Part shown: in pieces, positions 57,072 to 64,000 of the stretch
How positions within the stretch are numbered: position 1 is the stretch's first letter
How the letters are laid out: each line of letters starts with the position of its first letter
Notes under the pieces: generated by a model
The model's input: the letters and a program-made list of their open reading frames with translations, nothing else
The model's database searches: none
Told to the model about the DNA's origin: nothing
Origin: Mycobacterium numidiamassiliense
GTDB lineage: Bacteria > Actinomycetota > Actinomycetes > Mycobacteriales > Mycobacteriaceae
Assembly: GCF_900157365.1 (NCBI RefSeq)
Contig: NZ_FUEZ01000004.1
Span: 434,001 to 498,000 of the forward strand
Length of the DNA: 64,000 nucleotides
Direction of reading: 5' to 3'
Position numbers and translations under genes: made by a program

Positions 57072-57374
57072 ATGGCGACCGCAACTGATTACGACGCACG
57101 CCGCGCGCCCGACCCCGAGGTCTCCGACCCGTCCGTGATACGGGAGCTGGCATCCAACCTGCCCAGCGCGACCGCGGCGGTCACCGACGAAGATCCCAGT
57201 GAGGTCATCTTTTTCGAGGCGCCCGATGCCGATTTGTCCGGCGAAGAACTGTCCGTGACGGTGATCCCGCAGCGCTCCGACGAGTTCACCTGCTCGAGCT
57301 GCTTCCTGGTGCAGCACCGCAGCCGCATGCGCACCACTGGCTCTGGGCTGGCGGTGTGCGCTGACTGCGCGTAA
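57072..57374 (+). CDS. DUF4193 zinc-ribbon-like small protein
   Basis: 100 residues. ADLSGEELSVTVIPQRSDEFTCSSCFLVQHRSR followed by VCADC gives the two CxxC pairs of DUF4193, likely binding one zinc. It is a paralogue of the ubiquitous mycobacterial protein Rv2699c, which shares the same core. GAGGAA precedes the ATG. Function unknown; DNA or protein binding is possible. Confidence 0.88.
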   Translation: MATATDYDARRAPDPEVSDPSVIRELASNLPSATAAVTDEDPSEVIFFEAPDADLSGEELSVTVIPQRSDEFTCSSCFLVQHRSRMRTTGSGLAVCADCA

Positions 57375-57423
57375 CCGAAACCGGCGATAGCCGTAGCCGG
57401 CAGTGCGGACGTAAAATCTCGGT

Positions 57424-57804
57424 ATGCCCGGCATTTTGGCGTTCGACGGCCGATGCGGCATGTGCACCCGGGCGGTCAACCGGCTGGCCCGGTGGGATCG
57501 GACGGGCCAGCTACGAATCGAACCGTTCCAGACACCCGCGATCGCCGAGCTGCTCCGGAGCACCGACGGCCGGTTTTCCGAGTCGGCGTGGTGGCTGGAC
57601 TCTTCCGGGGAGATCTTCGCCGGTGCCCTCGCGATGAATGCCGCGTTGTCCGCGGCGCTGGGCACCCGATTGCCGTTGTGGATCTATCGAATTCCCGGCG
57701 TTGGTTGGCTGCAGAACGTCGTCTACCGCTGGGTGGCGACGCACCGATACCACTTTCGCGGCGTGACACCGCTCTGCGAGGCGCAGCCTGAGCGGTGCGC
57801 GTAA
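57424..57804 (+). CDS. DCC-family (DUF393) thiol-disulfide oxidoreductase-like protein
   Basis: 126 residues. The N-terminal FDGRCGMCTRAVNRL is the DGxCxxC redox motif of the DCC family, and VTPLCEAQPERCA ends the protein with two more cysteines. YRIPGVGWLQNVVYRWVATHRY is the family's C-terminal helix. It has a thioredoxin-like fold without a proven substrate. It overlaps the CYP gene start by 10 bp, so the two are cotranslated. Confidence 0.85.
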   Translation: MPGILAFDGRCGMCTRAVNRLARWDRTGQLRIEPFQTPAIAELLRSTDGRFSESAWWLDSSGEIFAGALAMNAALSAALGTRLPLWIYRIPGVGWLQNVVYRWVATHRYHFRGVTPLCEAQPERCA

Positions 57805-59165
57805 TCGCCCCGGCCGACCGCAATGCCGTACGCCGGCCACCCGGTTTGCCCGCTCCGCGCCCGTTTCGGGTAGCTTTCGCCGCGGCGTATGCGCTGGCCT
57901 ATCTGGTGGGTGGCGAGCGTCGAATGCTGCGGTTGATACGCCGGTACGGACCGATAATGACGATGCCCATTCTCAGTCTGGGCAACGTCGCGATCGTGTC
58001 CGATCCAGAGTTGGTAAAGCAGGTCTTCACCGCTGCGCCCGATGTCCTGCTCGGCGGGGAGGGCGTGGGACCCGCGGCCGCGATCTACGGGTCCAGATCG
58101 ATGTTCGTCCAGGAGGAGCCCGAGCACCTTCGGCGGCGCCGACTCTTGACACCTGCGCTACACGGCGCCGCGTTGAGCAGTTACGTGCCGATCATGGAGA
58201 ACTCTGCGCGCATGGCGACGCGCAGCTGGCCCGTCGACCGCCCGTTCGAAATGCTCACGGCCGCACGCTCTTTGACGCTGGACATCATCGTCAAGGTCAT
58301 CTTCGGCGTCGATGATCCCGACGAGGTGCGCCGATTGGGCCAGCCATTCGAAAGGCTGTTGAACCTCGGGGTTTCCGAGCAGCTGACCGTCCGATACGCA
58401 CTGCGCCGCGCGGGCGCACTGCGGGTCTGGCCGCAGCGGGCACGGGCCAACAGGGCGATAGACGCCGTCGTGATGCCGCTGATCGCGCAGCGCCGAAATG
58501 ATCCGGATCTGACCCGGCAACTCGATGTTCTGGCCCTGCTCATGTGCGCGCGCGGCGACGACGGAGAGCCACTGTCGGACAACGAGATTCGCGACGACCT
58601 GATCACCCTGATGCTGGCCGGCCACGAAACCACCGCGACCACCCTGGCATGGGCCTTCGACCTGCTGCTGCACGATCCCGACGCGTTACGACGGGTGCAA
58701 GCCGAAGCCAGGAGCGGGGGCGAAGAGTTCACCACCGCGGTGATCAACGAGACCCTACGGATACGTCCGCCCGCGCCCTTCACCGCTCGCGTTGCCGCTC
58801 AACCGTTTCCCATTGGCGGCTACCGCGTCGACGCCGGCACCCGAATCGTCGTCCACATCATTGCCATCAACCGCGACGCACGCATGTACGAGCATCCGAA
58901 TGAGTTTCGGCCCGAGCGATTCCTGGGCACGCGACCGCAGACGTATGCGTGGGTTCCATTCGGCGGCGGCATCAAACGCTGCCTGGGCGCCAGCTTCTCC
59001 ATGCGCGAGCTGATCACCGTCACGCATGTCCTACTGCGAGAAGGCGAATTCAGCGCCGTCGACGAAAGGCCTGAAAAGATCGTGCGGCGCTCGATAATGC
59101 TGGCACCTGCCCACGGAACCCGGGTGCGATTCCGGCCGCGCGAGACACGCTGCCTACCAATATAA
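57795..59165 (+). CDS. cyp137: Cytochrome P450 (CYP137-like)
   Basis: 456 residues from GTG at 57795. I-helix oxygen-binding motif AGHETTATT, K-helix ExxR (NETLRIRPP), PERF region (EFRPERFLG), and haem ligand Cys396 in FGGGIKRCLGASFSM. The position beside the cysteine-synthase-like gene matches Rv3685c. It is a mono-oxygenase needing ferredoxin and reductase partners, none of which adjoin. Substrate unknown; the PERF and heme-loop style is close to lipid-acting mycobacterial P450s. Confidence 0.92.
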   Translation: MRVIAPADRNAVRRPPGLPAPRPFRVAFAAAYALAYLVGGERRMLRLIRRYGPIMTMPILSLGNVAIVSDPELVKQVFTAAPDVLLGGEGVGPAAAIYGSRSMFVQEEPEHLRRRRLLTPALHGAALSSYVPIMENSARMATRSWPVDRPFEMLTAARSLTLDIIVKVIFGVDDPDEVRRLGQPFERLLNLGVSEQLTVRYALRRAGALRVWPQRARANRAIDAVVMPLIAQRRNDPDLTRQLDVLALLMCARGDDGEPLSDNEIRDDLITLMLAGHETTATTLAWAFDLLLHDPDALRRVQAEARSGGEEFTTAVINETLRIRPPAPFTARVAAQPFPIGGYRVDAGTRIVVHIIAINRDARMYEHPNEFRPERFLGTRPQTYAWVPFGGGIKRCLGASFSMRELITVTHVLLREGEFSAVDERPEKIVRRSIMLAPAHGTRVRFRPRETRCLPI

Positions 59166-59166
59166 T

Positions 59167-59709
59167 TCAGGCTTGCGCCCACTCCCGCTCGCATACTCGG
59201 CAGTGCCGGGTGACGGCCGCCCATTGCGGCTCGTCATCGGCGGTTCTGCGGAGCAAATGCGTACATTCGTCGCCGCATCCGGGGCAGGGACACGAGGCGT
59301 AGTAGGGCTCGATCGCCTGCTCGCCCATCAGATGCAGGTTTTCGGCCCGGGAGAACGGCACGATCCCCAGCAACTCGGGGCGGGGGCCGACGCGGGGCTG
59401 ATCGAGCCACAGCAGGCCACATACCACCATCGCGACCGCCGCGAAGATGGCCAGTATGGACATGGGAACGTTCCACGGCCAGTTCGGGGGCACCGGGGTG
59501 ACGGTGAGAAACACCGCAACGGCGGTCACCACAAAGGCCACAATGGCGCCCGATTTGGCGAACCGGTAACCGTCGGCGTTCAACGTCTCCCAGGCCTCAA
59601 TCTCCCGCTGCCGCTGCGCGATTTCCACCAGAGTTGGGTGATGGGGAAAGTCATCTCGGCGCGCCCCATCGGGGCCCCTCTCTTCGGAGGATGGTCTCAC
59701 CAGCGCCAT
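59167..59709 (-). CDS. Membrane protein with C-terminal cysteine cluster
   Basis: 180 residues. Two helices (about 55-75 and 85-102) and a C-terminal region with SCPCPGCGDECTHLL and RHCRVCEREW; the two CxxC-type pairs could form a zinc ribbon. N terminus is acidic and helical. I do not recognise a named family. It is convergent with CYP137, the stops lying 1 bp apart. Confidence 0.6.
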   Translation of the reverse strand: MALVRPSSEERGPDGARRDDFPHHPTLVEIAQRQREIEAWETLNADGYRFAKSGAIVAFVVTAVAVFLTVTPVPPNWPWNVPMSILAIFAAVAMVVCGLLWLDQPRVGPRPELLGIVPFSRAENLHLMGEQAIEPYYASCPCPGCGDECTHLLRRTADDEPQWAAVTRHCRVCEREWAQA

Positions 59710-60044
59710 GCCAGCAAAGTCTAACGCCGGGTACCTGCCGCAGCGACTCGACCAGAAACGCGCTCATTGCGAAACCGTTGAGAATCCCTCCAGGCGTGGG
59801 CCGCACGCTGACGGTATCGATACCAAGCGTGCGATTTGGCTACCGGAGGCCGCGATGGAACCGCAAGCCGTCACCACGTCACTCAGCCGATCACCCGAGG
59901 CGAGCGACGGTCGCCCGCACGTCGCGTCCGGACTTGGTCGCGTCCGCATATCCGGCGCGCTGCGCGCGTTTCTGCAAGATTCTCGCGGTGTGCCGGTCTA
60001 CCCGGCGGGCAGTTGATTCGCTGACCGGATACCAGCTGTGACAA
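59710..60044. other. 335-bp spacer before tRNA-Pro
   Basis: Contains at most the small ORF at 59855-60016. The rest shows no domain, strong repeat or terminator. It must hold the promoter of the minus-strand membrane gene (59709) and probably that of the small ORF. Confidence 0.5.
59855..60016 (+). CDS. Possible small protein (53 residues)
   Basis: ATG at 59855 preceded by GGAGG at 59846-59850, a near-ideal site with a 4-base spacer. It reads MEPQAVTTSLSR to SRGVPVYPAGS, with a basic helical middle (VRISGALRAFLQD). No membrane segment or known domain. Supported only by the ribosome binding site and plausible composition. Confidence 0.35.
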   Translation: MEPQAVTTSLSRSPEASDGRPHVASGLGRVRISGALRAFLQDSRGVPVYPAGS

Positions 60045-60121
<77 letters not shown>

Positions 60122-60181
60122 CCTGAAGCTTCGACAGCCTATCGCACCGGGCCATTAAGGTGCCAAACCGCAGGCCAATGT

Positions 60182-61288
60182 CTAGCTCCAGGTGCAGTCT
60201 TGCTCGAATTCGACCAGCGCCCGCGCCGGGCCGGTGAGATCGAACCCCTGCTCGTTGACCCACTCGTCGCTGAAGTAGCTGTCGGAGTAGCGGTCGCCGC
60301 TGTCCGCGAGCAGTGTGACCACCGAGCCGTGACGGCCCGCCGCGGCCATCTCGGCCAGCAGGCCGAAGGCGCCCCACACGTTGGTGCCCGTCGACGGCCC
60401 CACCCGGCGTCCCAGCACGGTGCTGACATGCCGCGCGGCCGCGATCGACGCGGCGTCGGGCACCGAGACCATGCGGTCGACCACGTCGGGCAGAAACGAC
60501 GGCTCGACGCGCGGCCGACCGATGCCTTCGATTCGTGATGACGCGGCCATGACAATGTCGTCGCGACCTTCGGCGTACGAGGGAAAGAATGCCGAATTCT
60601 CCGGATCCACCACGCACAGCCGGGTCGCGTGTCGCCGGTAGCGGATATAGCGCCCGATGGTCGCGCTGGTCCCACCGGTGCCGGCGCCCACCACGATCCA
60701 CTCGGGGACGGGATACTGCTCGTCTTGCATCTGGGCGAAGATCGACTCGGCGATGTTGTTGTTGCCACGCCAATCGGTGGCACGCTCGGCGTTGGTGAAC
60801 TGGTCGAGATAGTGCCCGCCGGTCTCTCGCGCCAAGCGCTCGGCTTCGGCATACACCTCACTCGAGTTCTGTACGAAATGGCAACGGCCGCCTTGGGATT
60901 CGATGAGCGCCACCTTCGACGAGCTGGTGGTCGCCGGAACCACGGCGATGAACGGCAGGCCAAGCAGCGACGCGAAGTACGCCTCGGATATCGCCGTGGA
61001 ACCCGACGACGCCTCGACGACCGTGGTGCCCTCGCCGATCCATCCGTTGCACAGTGCATACAAGAACAGCGAGCGCGCCAGCCGGTGCTTGAGGCTGCCG
61101 GTGATATGCGTCGTCTCGTCCTTGAGGTAGAGCGCGCTGCCGACGTCCGCACCCCACGCCGACGGCAACGGATAACGCAGCAGGTGTGTGTCGGCGCTGC
61201 GCCGGGTGTCGGCCTCGATCAGCCGAATTGCGTCGTCGGTCCAGCTCCTTGACAGGCTGCGGTCCGCGATCGGGGTTCGATCGCTCAC
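60182..61288 (-). CDS. PLP-dependent cysteine synthase-family protein (Rv3684-like)
   Basis: 368 residues from GTG at 61288, overlapping the metallophosphoesterase stop (GTGA). A fold-type II PLP enzyme: PLP lysine in [11 protein letters not shown] near residue 55, [13 protein letters not shown] substrate loop, and the glycine-rich phosphate site [14 protein letters not shown]. The C terminus has [14 protein letters not shown]. It differs from housekeeping CysK/CysM/CysK2 and matches Rv3684; the natural reaction is unknown, possibly cysteine or cysteine-adduct metabolism. Confidence 0.9.
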   Translation of the reverse strand: MSDRTPIADRSLSRSWTDDAIRLIEADTRRSADTHLLRYPLPSAWGADVGSALYLKDETTHITGSLKHRLARSLFLYALCNGWIGEGTTVVEASSGSTAISEAYFASLLGLPFIAVVPATTSSSKVALIESQGGRCHFVQNSSEVYAEAERLARETGGHYLDQFTNAERATDWRGNNNIAESIFAQMQDEQYPVPEWIVVGAGTGGTSATIGRYIRYRRHATRLCVVDPENSAFFPSYAEGRDDIVMAASSRIEGIGRPRVEPSFLPDVVDRMVSVPDAASIAAARHVSTVLGRRVGPSTGTNVWGAFGLLAEMAAAGRHGSVVTLLADSGDRYSDSYFSDEWVNEQGFDLTGPARALVEFEQDCTWS

Positions 61289-62244
61289 CGCACCGAGGCA
61301 GTTGGCTGCGAGCGGCCCAACTCGATGGCGGAGTCTCGCCCACCCATCGGGGCGGCTATCAACGTCAGCAGCGTCGCCTCGGGGCGGCAGCAGAAACGCA
61401 CCGGCGCGAACGGCGAAGTGCCCAGCCCCGCGGAGACGTGCAAGGCCATGTTGGCGCCCCAGCGCGACGGCCCCTTCGCCCGGGTGCGGTCCAGACCGCA
61501 GTTGGTCACCAGGGCGCCGTAGAACGGTAGGCACAACTGCCCGCCGTGCGTGTGGCCGGCCATCACCAGCTGGTAGCCGTCGGCGGCGAAGCGATCCAGC
61601 ACCCGTGGCTCCGGGGAGTGCGTCAGGCCCAGCCGCAGGTTGGCCGCCGGGCTGGCCGGGCCGGCGATGGCGTCATAGCGGTCCCGATCGATATGCGGGT
61701 CGTCCACTCCGGCGGCGGCGATGTGCAGGCCGGCCACCTCGAACTCGCGACGAGTGTGGGTGAGGTCGAGCCAGCCGCGTTCGGTGAATGCCGCCCGCAG
61801 GTCCTGCCAGGGCAGCGGCTCACCGCGGACGCGATGCGACGGATTGGTGACGTAGTTCAACGGGTTTTTCACCCGCGGCCCGAAGTAGTCGTTGCTGCCG
61901 AAGACGAACACACCCGGCCGCGAAAGCAGATCGCCCAACGTCTGGACGACCGCGGGCACCGCCTTGGGATGGGCCAGGTTGTCGCCGGTGTTGACGACCA
62001 GGTCGGGCTCCCAGCCGGCCAGCTCGCGCAGCCAGGCCTGTTTGCGGCGTTGGTTGGGCAGCATGTGGAGATCGCTGATGTGGAGCACTCGAAGCGGGGT
62101 GGAACCCGGGGTCAGCACGGGCATGGTGATCTCGCGCAGGACGAATGCGTTGCGCTCAACGACCGCCGCATAACCGACGCCGGCGACGGCAGAACCGAGC
62201 GCGACGGCGCCGGCTCGTATCAGGGTGGGCAGAACATCAGCCAT
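61285..62244 (-). CDS. Calcineurin-like metallophosphoesterase (Rv3683-like)
   Basis: 319 residues. An N-terminal hydrophobic segment (about 8-28) anchors it to or exports it across the membrane. Motifs in order: HISDLHM (DxH), [10 protein letters not shown] (GDxx), GSNDYFG (replacing GNHD), LTHSPEP and [10 protein letters not shown], all metal ligands of YkuE/YaeI-type UDP-lipid or UDP-diacylglucosamine-pyrophosphatase-like enzymes. The gene is coupled to the PLP enzyme downstream and follows ponA2 on the same strand. Confidence 0.9.
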   Translation of the reverse strand: MADVLPTLIRAGAVALGSAVAGVGYAAVVERNAFVLREITMPVLTPGSTPLRVLHISDLHMLPNQRRKQAWLRELAGWEPDLVVNTGDNLAHPKAVPAVVQTLGDLLSRPGVFVFGSNDYFGPRVKNPLNYVTNPSHRVRGEPLPWQDLRAAFTERGWLDLTHTRREFEVAGLHIAAAGVDDPHIDRDRYDAIAGPASPAANLRLGLTHSPEPRVLDRFAADGYQLVMAGHTHGGQLCLPFYGALVTNCGLDRTRAKGPSRWGANMALHVSAGLGTSPFAPVRFCCRPEATLLTLIAAPMGGRDSAIELGRSQPTASVR

Positions 62245-62299
62245 GCATGCAGCGTACTGCCGGTTGAAGACTCAGGACGCCTCTCGCGCCCCCGCGTTC

Positions 62300-64000
62300 T
62301 TACGGCGGGCCGCCCGGCGGCGGCGGTGGTGGAGCCAGCAAGGGAATGGTGATCGGCGGCAGGCCCGGAATTTCGACGACCTGCGATCCGATCGGCGGTG
62401 GCACTCCGTCCGGCGGTGGCGGCGGAGCGGGCGGGATGCCGTTACTGGTTTGGATCGTGATGATCGAACCCGGGATTGTTTGCCCGGTCGGCATCGTTCC
62501 GACCACTTCGCCGGCCTTGGCGGTGCTGTTGACGGCGTTCGGTTGGTCGGCGACCTGGAAGCCCGCACCCTTGAGGCGGGCGCGCGCCGCGTCCAGGTCG
62601 AGACCGGCAACGCTGGGCCCCCGGCCCGCCGGTGATCCGTCCACGTAGCGAGGGTCGGTCGGCGGCATCTGCACCGGTCCGAACGCGGTCGCGATCGGCT
62701 TCATCGCGGTGAACCAGGTGCGCGCCGGCTCGTTACCGCCGTACAAGTCACCCTCGCCGCAATGGCGCAGCGGTGACGAGCACAAATCCGTCGGGGTGGT
62801 CGAGTCGTCGTAGATGTAGTTCGCCGCCGCGTAGTACTTGGTGAAGCCGACGAAGCCGGAGGAGCGGTGGGCCTCGGTGGTGCCGGTCTTACCCGACACC
62901 GGCAGGTCCCAGCCCGCGGCCCCGGCCGAGCCCGCCGCCGTGCCGCCGCCGCTGGCGTCCTTGCTCATCGCGTTGGCGAGGGTGTTGGCCAGCCCCTCGG
63001 GCACCACCTGATCGCAGGTCTCGGTCGTCACCGCGACCTCGTTGCCGTTGCGGTCGATCAGCTTGTCGATCGGATTCGGCGGGCACCACGTGCCGCCGGA
63101 GGCCAGCGTGGCCGCGACGTTCGACAGCTCCAGGGCATTCACCTCGATGGGGCCCAGGGTGAACGACCCGAGGTTCTGCCGCTTGACGAAGTCGGCCAGG
63201 CTTTCGTTGCTATCCGGGTTGTAGTCGCGCGCGGTCCCCGGGTCGGCATAGGACCGCAGCCCGAGCTTGACCGCCATGTCGACCGTGCGCGTCACGCCGA
63301 CCTGGGAGATCAGCTTGGCGAATGCGGTGTTGGGCGAGGTGGCCAACGCATCGGTCACGTTCATTGAACCCCGGTAGTTACCGGCGTTGATCACACACCA
63401 GGTGTCCTTGGGGCATCCTTTGGCCCCGCCCGAGCCCAGGCCCTTGGCCTGGAACCGCGATGGCACCTCGAGCGTGGCGTTGGTGCCCATGCCCATGTCC
63501 AGGGCGGCGGCCGTGGTGAAGATCTTGAACACCGATCCCGCGCCGTCGCCGACGAGTGAGAACGGCTGCGGGCGCATCGTCTGGCCGGCGTCGATGTCCA
63601 GCCCGTAGGTGCGGTTGCTGGCCATCGCCATCACCTTGTGCGAATCCTTGCCCGGCTTGATCACGCTCATCACGCTCGAGATGCCTGGGAGGCTCGGACT
63701 GGCGAATTTGTCGATGGCCGTCTTGACCGGGATCTGGACGTCCGGGTCCAGCGTCGTGCGGATGAGGTAGCCACCCCTGGACACCTGTTCCTTACTGATC
63801 CCCGCCCGGGACAAGTAGGACTGCACGTAGTCGCAGAAAAAGGCGCGGTCGCCTGCCGCGATGCAGCCGCGTGGCAACTCGTTGGGCTGCGGCAAGATCC
63901 CCAGCGGCGTTGTCTTGGCGGCGCGCAGGGCGTCGGCCTCCTGGGGCAGGTTGTCGATCATGGTGTCCAGCACCAGGTTGCGCCGGGCCAGCGCGCCGTC
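62300..64000 (-). CDS. ponA2: Bifunctional penicillin-binding protein PonA2, C-terminal part (5' end outside window)
   Basis: The frame is open to the window edge; 566 codons are visible, starting inside the linker after the glycosyltransferase domain. Transpeptidase motifs: SVFK (GAGSVFKIFTTAAA), SPN (TSPNTAFAKL) and KTGTTEAH (VSGKTGTTE). A PASTA domain follows (SVAGLDLDAARARLKGAGFQVAD), then a Pro-rich tail. It polymerises and cross-links peptidoglycan at the cell surface, and in mycobacteria helps survival in non-replicating states. TAA at 62300-62302; 55 bp separate it from the phosphoesterase gene. Confidence 0.94.
   Translation of the reverse strand, partial: DGALARRNLVLDTMIDNLPQEADALRAAKTTPLGILPQPNELPRGCIAAGDRAFFCDYVQSYLSRAGISKEQVSRGGYLIRTTLDPDVQIPVKTAIDKFASPSLPGISSVMSVIKPGKDSHKVMAMASNRTYGLDIDAGQTMRPQPFSLVGDGAGSVFKIFTTAAALDMGMGTNATLEVPSRFQAKGLGSGGAKGCPKDTWCVINAGNYRGSMNVTDALATSPNTAFAKLISQVGVTRTVDMAVKLGLRSYADPGTARDYNPDSNESLADFVKRQNLGSFTLGPIEVNALELSNVAATLASGGTWCPPNPIDKLIDRNGNEVAVTTETCDQVVPEGLANTLANAMSKDASGGGTAAGSAGAAGWDLPVSGKTGTTEAHRSSGFVGFTKYYAAANYIYDDSTTPTDLCSSPLRHCGEGDLYGGNEPARTWFTAMKPIATAFGPVQMPPTDPRYVDGSPAGRGPSVAGLDLDAARARLKGAGFQVADQPNAVNSTAKAGEVVGTMPTGQTIPGSIITIQTSNGIPPAPPPPPDGVPPPIGSQVVEIPGLPPITIPLLAPPPPPPGGPP

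Overview
The window is about 64 kb of high-GC chromosome from a non-tuberculous Mycobacterium. The evidence is gene content and order. Read left to right, it follows the M. tuberculosis segment from Rv3721c (dnaX) to Rv3682 (ponA2) in the opposite orientation. It carries mycobacterial hallmarks: the ergothioneine operon, MurT/GatD, RsfB, Ami1, CYP137 and many GTG/TTG starts in ATGA or GTGA overlaps. Rv numbers in the entries are from memory of that gene order and mean 'positional and sequence counterpart', not a search result.

Layout. 1-5.4 kb: end of dnaX, a tuberculostearate-type methyltransferase/flavoprotein pair, an SRPBCC protein, the amidase Ami1, a YbaB nucleoid protein and recR. 5.4-7.5 kb: a secreted C39-like protein with a hairpin over its ribosome binding site, and an MFS transporter broken by a frameshift. 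7.6-14.4 kb: GatD/MurT (lipid II amidation), a DnaQ-like exonuclease, a ClC channel and leuA, the last with a leucine-codon leader peptide. 14.5-16.5 kb: an inserted pair, a papain-like protease and a nucleoside-phosphorylase-like protein. 16.6-20.1 kb: ask-asd and a secreted DUF4185 protein. 20.2-23.9 kb: an inserted minus-strand cassette of a 40-residue peptide, a polyprenyl synthetase and an MmpL exporter. 24.3-28.2 kb: two tandem His/Gly/Pro-rich membrane proteins, a catalase, an Ohr/OsmC peroxidase and a PknH-sensor-like secreted protein.

28.4-33.8 kb is the complete, translationally coupled egtABCDE operon. 33.8-38.4 kb: a methyltransferase, a GCS2-like ligase, glpK and a PadR repressor. 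38.6-46.3 kb: membrane proteins and a MoxR-DUF58-DUF4350-DUF4129 operon. 46.4-50.4 kb: YqeY, an F420-type oxidoreductase, a DJ-1 protein, an NPPY methyltransferase, a CDGSH protein and a haem-oxygenase-fold enzyme whose gene overlaps the CDGSH gene tail to tail. 50.5-55.6 kb: a stressosome-type module (RsbR, RsbS, RsbT, RsbX-like, multidomain RsbU-like) divergent from rsfB. 55.7-64 kb: a HAD phosphatase, DUF4193 and DCC-family proteins, CYP137, a tRNA-Pro, a cysteine-synthase-like enzyme, a metallophosphoesterase and ponA2, which runs off the end.

The backbone is ordinary mycobacterial housekeeping. The parts most worth study are the insertions into it: the peptide/polyprenyl-synthetase/MmpL cassette, the protease/phosphorylase pair and the stressosome module, together with the RNA-level control signals at leuA and at the C39-like gene.
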